From: a virus
Virus record (IMG/VR): IMGVR_UViG_3300030107_003648
Location: 1 to 23,679 of that record
DNA length: 23,679 nucleotides
Direction: 5' to 3' (one strand)
The first letter of the stretch is position 1. Each line of letters begins with the position of its first letter. Shown in pieces: positions 6,901-15,800 of the stretch. A model generated the notes under the pieces. That model saw only the letters and a list, made by a program, of their open reading frames with translations, did no database searches and was not told where the DNA came from. The position numbers and the translations under genes are program-made.

Positions 6901-7561
6901 AAACTGGAAACCTTCTGTAACAACTGTAATAGGAGAAACATGTGCTAAAGGAAAATTCTTTGAAGAATGGTTAATGAAAAATGGTTTAAATGCGATGCAG
7001 CTGAGGGACGAAGCTGCAGAGCGAGGGACCGAGGTGCATGAGGCAGTAGAAAAACTGTTAGATAAGGAAGAGGTGACTACAACTAACGAATTTATCCAAA
7101 AGTCACTTATGTCATTTGAGAAGTGGTATTCCGATACCCAGCCAAAAGTGGAAGCGAAAGAACTGTTTCTATACCACAAAGACATTCCTTGGGCAGGAAC
7201 TCCAGATATTATAGCTGAAGTTAATGGACGTTTATCTATAATAGATATAAAAACTGGAGATTACAGAAAATCACATGAAATACAACAGTTAATGTATAAA
7301 GACTTATGGAATAGCATATTTCCAACTCATCGTATTGAGGATATATATGGTTTATACATTAAAGGTAAATGGATAAAAGAACCAAGTTATGGGTTTAGGA
7401 AGTTCAAAACGGACACAGATATACATGATAAAGTGTATGAATTGTGGTGCTTCCTAAACTTCCCTTATGGAAAACCTTGGCCTAAACAAAAAGCAAAATT
7501 AAAGGAGGTGTTTAGTCTTGAACAAGATGGAGCTGAACGATGCCTTGAACAAATGCTGTGA
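6803..7561 (+). CDS. RecB/Cas4-like PD-(D/E)XK exonuclease
   Basis: A 252-aa nuclease of the PD-(D/E)XK superfamily. Motifs in order: R74-G-T-E-V-H79 (the R-G-x-x-x-H helix), E120, A-G-T-P-D135 as motif II Asp, I-I-D148-I-K150-T-G as motif III, and Q161-x3-Y165 as motif IV (Q-x3-Y). These define the RecB/Cas4/lambda-exonuclease-like branch. No four-cysteine iron-sulfur cluster like that of Cas4/AddB is obvious. It likely resects dsDNA ends to make ssDNA for the Sak4-SSB annealing pair in the same operon, or degrades host DNA. AAGGAG (6792-6797) sits five bases before the ATG. The 3' end contains the ribosome site and TTG start of the next gene. Confidence 0.85.
   Translation: MNKLLIEYITKYLRMPVKRLDVGRRWYSKGESKNWKPSVTTVIGETCAKGKFFEEWLMKNGLNAMQLRDEAAERGTEVHEAVEKLLDKEEVTTTNEFIQKSLMSFEKWYSDTQPKVEAKELFLYHKDIPWAGTPDIIAEVNGRLSIIDIKTGDYRKSHEIQQLMYKDLWNSIFPTHRIEDIYGLYIKGKWIKEPSYGFRKFKTDTDIHDKVYELWCFLNFPYGKPWPKQKAKLKEVFSLEQDGAERCLEQML
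7501..7510 (+). promoter_or_regulatory. Strong ribosome-binding site for a TTG start
   Basis: AAAGGAGGTG, nearly a full anti-16S match, ends seven bases before TTG at 7518 and lies inside the nuclease gene. It is the reason to accept the TTG start rather than the ATG three codons later. Confidence 0.65.
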
Positions 7562-7721
7562 TAAAGTAAGAGATTTATCAATAGAGTTAAGACATAAGGA
7601 TAAAACAATAATGAACCTAAAGCGTCAGCTAAAAGGTGAAAAACAACTTCGAGAGAAAGCTGAGAGCTACTACAAAGAGCTCGAAAGCTTTCTTGAGAAA
7701 GAAGGAGAAAACAATGGCTAG
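7518..7721 (+). CDS. 67-aa coiled-coil hypothetical protein
   Basis: Starts at TTG behind the strongest ribosome site of the operon and overlaps the nuclease gene by 44 bases. The product is highly charged and helical from about residue 5 to 63, with heptad-like Leu/Ile spacing, so it is probably a coiled coil. No catalytic motif or family is recognised. Its stop overlaps the next start region by eight bases. Confidence 0.65.
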   Translation: MNKMELNDALNKCCDKVRDLSIELRHKDKTIMNLKRQLKGEKQLREKAESYYKELESFLEKEGENNG

Positions 7722-8007
7722 AAAAGGTGGTAAAGGAAAACCAACTAGAAAAGAAATAGATAATGCAATACAAAATCTTTATGAAGGTTTGCAACTTATA
7801 GGGCAAAAATTACAGTATTTAGAAGGTTATGCTAAATCTACTGAAACTGCTTTAGATTTATATATTAAATTCAAAAAAGATGAAAAAGGATTTGGTGAAA
7901 GAATTAAGGAATTTAATAAGGAATTAGAAAAAAAAGCTAAAGAAGAAGAGAAAAAGGTAGCTTCTGAAAAGAAACTGCTTAAATTTAACTATGGATATAT
8001 GCGATAA
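7714..8007 (+). CDS. 97-aa charged helical hypothetical protein
   Basis: The chosen ATG at 7714 has AAGGAG (7702-7707) six bases upstream. An in-frame ATG at 7636 would add 26 residues but has no such site and would overlap the previous gene heavily. The protein begins with a basic Gly/Lys segment (K-G-G-K-G-K-P) and continues as a long amphipathic helix ending in a Lys/Glu-rich stretch. Coiled-coil or small scaffolding-type proteins look like this, but I do not recognise a family. Confidence 0.65.
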   Translation: MARKGGKGKPTRKEIDNAIQNLYEGLQLIGQKLQYLEGYAKSTETALDLYIKFKKDEKGFGERIKEFNKELEKKAKEEEKKVASEKKLLKFNYGYMR

Positions 8008-8173
8008 ATGTGAAAAGGAGATAAGTACACTAGAACCTTGCTTTAAAGTAAGCTATGGTTTCTCAAATGAAGATGAGTCTTTTTTTGAAGATATTTATTT
8101 AATACTACATTTAGAATGCTTAAATGATGAGGAAGTTTTATCTGCTATATTGAGTAGTTTAAAAAAAAATTAG
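7991..8173 (+). CDS. 60-aa putative zinc-binding protein
   Basis: A small acidic protein with C4-x2-C7 near the start and H40-x2-C43 (H-L-E-C-L), the ligand layout of a treble-clef or zinc-knuckle fold, plus C17. It overlaps the previous gene by 17 bases without a visible ribosome site, so coupled translation is likely. It is the last gene of the rightward block: its TAG shares four bases with the end of the convergent 561-aa gene. Confidence 0.55.
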   Translation: MDICDKCEKEISTLEPCFKVSYGFSNEDESFFEDIYLILHLECLNDEEVLSAILSSLKKN

Positions 8174-8205
8174 TCTTCGTTGTCAGAAAGAGCTGAAAGA
8201 CCTTT
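8161..8205. terminator. Possible bidirectional terminator at the convergent junction
   Basis: TCAG (8183-8186) pairs with CTGA (8193-8196) around a 6-base loop. GTCTT (8173-8177) pairs with AAGAC (8197-8201), leaving a 5-base bulge on one side. On the leftward transcript the hairpin is followed by nine T after TAA (A-run 8161-8169). On the rightward transcript it is followed by CTTTT. The hairpin is imperfect, so this is a candidate only. Confidence 0.4.
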
Positions 8206-9855
8206 TAAAGTAGCCATTCCAGCAACTGCAGGACCAACAACATCCAATCCTAATTTCATTCTAGCTTTATTAAAAGCTCTTATTTGTTCAGGTGTAGCTG
8301 TACCATTAGTAACTGAAGTATAATATTTATAATAATCAGCTACATCTTGATTCCAAGTTTTAGTACTTCTTGTATATTGAGACAAATGAGCTCTATTTTT
8401 AGGAGTTTTACCTATTAAACCAAAGTATTCTTCGACATCTTGAGAGTATTCTTTGGTTTCTTTTATACCATATTTTTTAGTTTGAACTTCCTCTAATTCA
8501 GGTACAACTTTTTCTTTAACTTTTCCATTGTAAGAATTTTTAGTTACTTTATTAACATCAGTAAATTTAGGAACTTTTTTGTTCTTAATAGTAGGAACTT
8601 TGATATATTTAGCAGTGGAAACATTTAATAAAGTAGTAGGCCTTAATTTACCTAAAGTATCTAAAGGAACATCATAAACATCAGTACCAAAAACACCTAC
8701 CTGACCTTTATGCATTTTTTCATTAAAAATTAAGTTACCATTAAAACCACCCCAATGATAATTACCTTTTCTTGAAGGACTAAATTGTAAATGTGTGGTA
8801 CCCTTTTTAGTCTTTTTAATTCTTATGAATAATTTATTATCACCTTTACCAACAAAAAACCTTGTTTTAGAACCTTCTATAGGTTTCCATCCAGCGTCTA
8901 CAAAAAATTTATGAAGTTTATTTATACTACTTCCAGGACCCATTAAACCTTTTTCATAAGCCAAAAATGCTGTTTTTCCTTGTTTACTCATAATTATATC
9001 TTGAACTGGATTTTGTAATTGATTTACTTTAAAATTAGCTACATTTACTTTACCTGTTTTTAAAGCTTCTTTTAAACCTTTTTCCCAAGGTGCTAAACCA
9101 GTTGTTAAAACATCTGGGTCCTGTATATTCATATCTTTTCTTAATCTAACAAAACCACCATCTTTACCAAGTTTACCATATTGTTTATATTCAGCCATTG
9201 GTTTTATAACTTTATACAAAGGAGAAGCCATAGCCGCATCTATACCTTCTTTTCTAACTTTTAAAGCAAAAGCATTATTAAATTCACCTAATAATTTTTT
9301 ATCTAAATGAGTAATAGAGGCTCTAGCTGTATCTGTTAATTTACTAGTTATATCACCACCAACCCAATTTGTTTTATTTTGTAATATAAGGTTTTTAGCG
9401 CCTATAATTTCATCAACAGATTGTTTAATTGCTGGTTCTAAACCAACTTTAGTTTTTGCTAAATCAATATTAACATCTGCTAATTTCCTAAAACCTTTAC
9501 CTGTCCCTTTTACACCTTCTTTAGCTAGTAAACCAACTTTACCTAAAGTAGATATACCAGAAGCGTAATAACCATCAATATAATTTCTCATATTAGAAGC
9601 AGCATTTCTCATTATTCTACCATTTTTTAATATTAAACCAGCTCCCAACATCATAGCTGCAGATATTAAAGCACCTTTACCACTTCCAGTTGCTTTTTCA
9701 GCAATATTACCAATACCTTTTAAAACTTTAGCTTCTGGATACCAATTAGTATTAGACATATTAGTATCTCTAAAAGCATCTATAGTGCCTTCATCTTTAG
9801 ACATGTTCCAGTCTTTATTAACAATTTGTTGTAATATTTTTTCTGATTCAGTCAT
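8170..9855 (-). CDS. Probable internal virion/ejection protein (561 aa)
   Basis: Last gene of the leftward block. I recognise no named family. Residues 61-76 are a glycine/alanine-rich hydrophobic stretch (S-A-A-M-M-L-G-A-G-L-I-L) and residues about 538-556 form another, both of the kind seen in phage proteins that insert into membranes during DNA ejection. A central region (about 310-400) rich in aromatics, Gly and Lys looks like a separate beta-rich globular domain (W-K-P, F-F-V-G-K-G, N-Y-H-W-G-G-F-N-G). The ATG lies two bases after the giant gene's stop and has no Shine-Dalgarno, so ribosomes probably reinitiate. Placed directly behind the giant protein and ejection-type genes, it is most simply another injected protein; an attached effector domain cannot be excluded. 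Confidence 0.75.
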   Translation of the reverse strand: MTESEKILQQIVNKDWNMSKDEGTIDAFRDTNMSNTNWYPEAKVLKGIGNIAEKATGSGKGALISAAMMLGAGLILKNGRIMRNAASNMRNYIDGYYASGISTLGKVGLLAKEGVKGTGKGFRKLADVNIDLAKTKVGLEPAIKQSVDEIIGAKNLILQNKTNWVGGDITSKLTDTARASITHLDKKLLGEFNNAFALKVRKEGIDAAMASPLYKVIKPMAEYKQYGKLGKDGGFVRLRKDMNIQDPDVLTTGLAPWEKGLKEALKTGKVNVANFKVNQLQNPVQDIIMSKQGKTAFLAYEKGLMGPGSSINKLHKFFVDAGWKPIEGSKTRFFVGKGDNKLFIRIKKTKKGTTHLQFSPSRKGNYHWGGFNGNLIFNEKMHKGQVGVFGTDVYDVPLDTLGKLRPTTLLNVSTAKYIKVPTIKNKKVPKFTDVNKVTKNSYNGKVKEKVVPELEEVQTKKYGIKETKEYSQDVEEYFGLIGKTPKNRAHLSQYTRSTKTWNQDVADYYKYYTSVTNGTATPEQIRAFNKARMKLGLDVVGPAVAGMATLKGLSALSDNED

Positions 9856-9857
9856 AA

Positions 9858-12800
9858 TTATTTTGCAAATTTAGGATGATATAGTTCTCTATCATTTATT
9901 TGTTTTCTTAATTTACTAATATCTCCTAACGGAAATCCAGCCATTTTTTCTAAAATTCTATGTGGGTTATCAATTAAATTACCTTTAGCCAAAGGTGACA
10001 CATCTCTAACCATTCTTCCAAAAGGCATCATAGTATATACATGATAATTAGCTAATTTTTCATAATCATTATCTAAAAATGCTCTCAAACCTGCAACTGG
10101 AAGTCTCATAATAGGAGGAGTAATCATTTGTAATGGAGCTACAGCAGCAGGCCAAGTTCCAAAGAAAGCTTTATTTCTTTCATCCTCATCACCAAATACC
10201 CATTCAGAAGTATCTTTTAACCAGTTATAAGGGGCAGGTAAAGCACTATCAAATAAACTATAAGCAAACACATTAGCAAGAGCTAGTACAAACATATCAA
10301 TTTGCATAGTTCTTTTAAATCTTTCAAACTCAGCTGTACCTCTTCTAAATCCTCTTATTCTAGCTTCTCTTATAACATCGTTTCTAAATTTTACAGCATT
10401 CCAAGACCATAATTGGAAACGTGTCATAACTTTACCAAGAGCTGTTCTTGCAAAAGCAGGACGATAAGGAGCACTATATAAGAATTGTGTAGCTTTAACA
10501 CCTTTCTTAGCCATTTCTACTAAAAATGGATGGTCTGGGTTCTTTATTGTACCACCAAATCTTTCCCAATTTTGTATAAAATGAGCCATATAAGCATCTC
10601 TACGAAGCTTTCTTTCAGGAACAGACATAAATTTAGCTGCTGTATTCATTAGTTTTTCACCAACTTTATGTTGTCTTGCTAATTCTCTTAGAGTAGTTTT
10701 TTCAACTTCACCAGAGTTAGTCATCTTTTTACCTAAGTCTCTAATAAATGCTTTAGCATTAGCTGTTTGGGCTTCTCTAGATAAACCTAATTCAGCAGTA
10801 ATAAACTCAGGAAGAACACCTTTACTTACAACATAATCATCTACATCTTGCATAGATTTCATATGAGGAAATATTTTCTTTATTTCATTTATATCATTAG
10901 CTTTTTTAAGATACTTTAAACCAGTAGATTGAACAGTGTGTAAACTACCACCAAATATATTAGCAACTGCTGATTTAGGATGAGCAAGTAAAGACATAAG
11001 TTCAAATTTAGCTTCCATATTAGACCAGTTTCTAATATCACTATAACTAATACGTTCTAAATCATGTTTAACAACTGCTAAGTTTTTACCTCTTATACCA
11101 AGTTTTTTAGCTATTCTATTAACTTTTTCTTTAACTTTATTATCAGCCCACCAAGCATAAGGAGTTCCTTTAAGTTTCATTTCAGGAGAATCAATCATCT
11201 CTTGTGGAACAATACTAGGATTACCCATAGCATCTTGTAGATAAAGTCTTAAGAAATTATTCCATCTATCTAAAAGAGAGTAATTATCACCATAATCTTT
11301 TATTTTATGCCAACCATTCTTTTTACCTCTTTCGTTAAACTTATGCATTAATTGTCTAGACATTATTTGAGACATTTGTTTATAAAAAGTACTTATCTGA
11401 TTACGAGTATAAGATTCAGCTGCTTGTGCGTCTATAGAATAACCACCTATATGTGTTTTTCTAGACTGCATATTACCAGTCATTTGATTAGCATCAGGCC
11501 AAGAAACACTCTCTCTAGTTAATGACTGTTTTTCTTTTACTCTAGCTGCTGCAGCATCAAAAGCATCCCAATCTTCAGTACCTAAAGACCAATCACCTGT
11601 TATAGATTTACTTTTTTGTAATAATTGTGATAAAGCTATTTTCTTCTCTTCTTCAGTCATTTCCATATCATTTTTAATACGCTCATAAGTTTTCTTTACA
11701 GCTTTCATAGCTTCTTTACTATTAAAATGCATATGAGGCCAATAGCCTTCTGCTATTTTACCAACAGATTTTATCTCTTTACTTAATAAATAAGACTTCA
11801 TTTCTTTAGGGGCTAATTCTATCATCATAGATTTAGCAATACGTCTTAAATTAGTTAAACCAATATCCATAGATATACCTTTACCTAAATTAAAATCTTT
11901 TTGAACATCTCTTATAAATTTAGCATGGTCAACAATAGGGTCTAATTTAGTTTTTTTATCATAATAACCTATAATATACCTATCTTTCATTTTTTTCTTA
12001 CCAGCTTCAGTACCTTCTATCGTCTCATACATTTTTTCAAAATGCTTTTTATAAACATTTTTAACTCTATCAACAATGTCTTTGCCTGTAACTTCAATCC
12101 GCTTAGTAGTCCCATCAGCTTGTTTTTCAGATATGTAATATTTTTCATCCTTTATCCTTTCATAATCATGTTTTTCAACTGATTTTTTATAACTATTTCT
12201 ATACTCTCCAGCTATAATATTTCTTTGAGTAACACTTTTACCTTCATCATTCATTACTCTGTTAGCTTCTGATAACTGAGCCTCTCTAACAGCTACCCTT
12301 CTTAAAGCCTCACCATCAGTTATGCCTTCTAAAAATCCTAGTTGTCTTCTTAGTTCATTTATATAAAGCTCAGACATTTCTTGTCCTTGCTCATTCATTC
12401 TTCCTACAATGTTTTGAGCTGCTTCTATAATATTAGTAGGTTTTCTTATATCACCTTCAACAAATTCACCTTTATTATTAAGAAATAATCCTCTTTTCTT
12501 CAAAAACATAATATCATATTTCATCATTTCCCTATTAACAGTTTCAGGGAATTGAAGCCAATATCTACGTCTCATATCAGGTGTCTTTTCCTTAAATAAT
12601 CTTTGCCAAATAGTACCTCTTTTTACCTCTTTAAAGTAATTATTTAAATCAACGAAATCTTGTAGATTCATAGTATTTAAATCTTTTTCTAGCACACCTC
12701 TAACTATTTCATTTAAATTTAAACCAACTTTATTATTATAAAACTTTAAATTATCAACTAGCTCTGTAATAGCTTCTTTATGTTCTTTAGATAACTCTAC

Positions 12801-15800
12801 TTTAGCATCAGGTCTTCCAGTAACACCTTCAAAACCAGAAAACACTTCTGGTAAAGTATTACCTTCTACTTTTATATCAACTTCTGCTTCCATAAAAGAT
12901 TCATTCTCTAAATCTTTAACTTTCTTAGAATCCTTTTCAAAGCTGATGTCAGGTTTTTTAAATGATTTATTCATAACTGTAGAAAATTGTCCCATAAATT
13001 CTCTAACACTAGCTCCATCAACAGCTTCAGCATTAAATCCTAACATACTAGTGCTAGTTTTAGCTGATAACATTTTAAAGTGATGAAATAAATCATTATA
13101 CAATAGGTCTTCAGCTAATTTTTTACCCCATTTCTTTTCTAAATTCTCTATAGTTTTTAATTTTCCTCTATTAGCAGAACCTAATATCATCATATCAAGA
13201 AGTTTTCTACCTTGTGGTGTCAATGTTTGTTTAAAAGCTTTTATTTCAGCATTTACTTGAACTAAATCCTTTAAGGCGGATAGTTCTTCAGTTGGTTTTA
13301 CAAGAGTTTTCTTAAAACCTTCACCAAGTTGCTCTGGTCCATACATTTTTAACCAAGCTTCATTTAGTTCTTCTATAAATTTATCAACCTTTTTATCATT
13401 TTTCATTGCACCAAGAGACCTAATAAAAGACTGTCTCTCTTTAGCGTTTAACCAGCTTTGAGTTTTTATCTTTTGTGCAAATCTATTTATAGCAGCAATA
13501 TCAGATTTTGACATTCCTTTTGAATATTTACTTATTAAGTTAAAAGAAACCATATCAGTAACATCATTAGTAACAAAATCTTCACCCATCTCTACTAAAT
13601 CTCTTAATAACTTAGCTCTATCTTGCCATCTTCCTTTACCTTCTCTCATTTCTTTAGTAACATATTTTTCAAAAGGAGTATCTTTTATTATAGATAAAAA
13701 TTTTGAAGGGTCTTTTGCCGCTTTAATTAAAAAGAAATCGTGCATTAAACTTTCATTAACTATCTTTTCTAGTATAGGTCCTTTTTCAACAGCTATAGTA
13801 CTTCTTTCTAATATTTCTGCTAGCTCTGGATTTTCTTTAATAAACTTTAAATGCTCTTTATACATAGCTTCTAACCCATCAGTATTGATTCTTTTTAAAA
13901 CAGCATCATTTAATTTTATACCATTAGCTAGTTTTCCAATTCTAGATAGCATAGAGTTATCTGTTAAACCTAAAGCTTTGTAAGTTAAATTATTTACCTC
14001 TTGCATATTAAAGGCTCTATTTTCACCGTAATTTCTACTATACAACCCTTTATTTACATCTCTTAACTCACCATATTTACCTTTAAACATAAGTTTATCT
14101 ATATAATCTAATCTATCCGAACGAGATGCTTTTTTACCATCAATAGTAACATCAAAATAAGCTTCATGTAACCTACTAAACCAAGAATTTATACCCTTTA
14201 AACCTGCTTCATCCATAGGGTCTGAAGAAAATGCTATCATTGAAGAAGACAATTTTCTAGCTTTATCAACATTCTTTTTAGGTGTAACATTTATCACAAC
14301 TCTTTCACCATCTTCTTTAAATACTATTAAATCAGAAGAAGTATTTTGAAGTTCATTATGATATTGTTTCATTAATTGAGTCATAGTTACAGCTTCACCT
14401 AATTGATTTCTTCCGTCTCTAGCTCTTTCTGAAATCATTACTCTCCAACCTGGATTATATTTCCAAATGGCACTGTCTCTATTTTTAGGGTCAATACCAG
14501 TTTCCTTTTCAGAATCCTGTAAAGTTAAATCTTTTCTCGTTTCGGCTGTTTTATTTTTGTATATAGTACCGTCTTTTTCATAAAATTCTTCTTTATTTGC
14601 TTCAAATCCATCTTTCCATTCTTTTTTCCAACCTTCCCCTTTATTTCCTTTACGTCCTCCAAAGAATATAAACGATTCATCTCCATCAAGGTCTGCTCCT
14701 CCTTCTGCTTTCATAGCTCTTGAATGCATAAGAATACCATGACCTTTTCTACCAGTAAATCCTTTAAACTCTAATACTTGCAATCCACTTGTAGCATCCA
14801 TAGGGACACGAACTGTTGCAGCTCTTAATATTTCACCTACATCTTTATTTTGGTACATTTTATGTTTAGGATTATTATAGTCTGTCCATAATTTTTCCAA
14901 AGTTGTTTCAGTGTATCCATTTAAATGTGTTTTAATTTTTAGATTCCTAAATCCGTCATCAAGATAAAATATCTTGTCATTTTTTTCTAACTCTGGGAAT
15001 TGAATTTTAAACCATTCATCATAACCACGCATACGTGCAGCTGCAGAGTTTTCAACTGTAGGTTTAGATATTGCGTCCATAATAAAGTTTTTCATTACTT
15101 GTAATCTATAACTTCTAACATTTTTGTGTAAGAAAATAGGATTTATTTCACCACTTCTTCCAGCAGCACGTTCTGATTTAGCCCATAAAGCACCTTCTTT
15201 TATCATACGTTCAGCAGGTGTATTAAAATCTACTAAATCATTATCTAACTTAGCAACTTCAGCTTCAGTTACTTCACCAGATGCAACAAGTTCTCTAACC
15301 ATTTGTCTATTAAATTTCATTATTTGAGCAAAAGCAGCATCAGAAAATTCTGGTGTCCCGTGTTTTATTCCTTCTAATAACCTAGCTATACCTACCTTTT
15401 CTATATTTTCTGCTAGATATTTAGCATCAGTTTCATTTGGTGCTCTTAAATAATTATCTAAAATTCTATTAACCTCTGGGTCACCTTCATATCTTCTTAC
15501 TACAGTATCATTAAAGAAGTCTTCTAATACTGATTTTGGAAAGGGAGCAAAAGTATTCTGAGTCATATGAGTAAGAACCTGTTTAGGAATACGTTTAGGA
15601 TTTAACATTTCTTTACCTTGTATAACAGAGTAATTGTATTTTATATCATCTATTGGTAAATCATAAACATCTTTGTTATTTTTATAAAACATAGTTCCGT
15701 CACTATTACGACCATAATTATTTAATTGACGACCACCTCTTTGTTTAGCTGCTGATTCTTGTATTATCATATGAAGACCTTTTTTCTTCATAGCAGCAGA

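Noticed and set aside
6660-7185. Leftward frames of 93 and 131 aa opposite the exonuclease
   Set aside because: Low-complexity Ser/Leu/Phe-rich antisense translations of a gene with intact catalytic motifs.
7636-7713. Upstream ATG adding 26 residues to the 97-aa gene
   Set aside because: No ribosome site, while the ATG at 7714 has AAGGAG at ideal distance.
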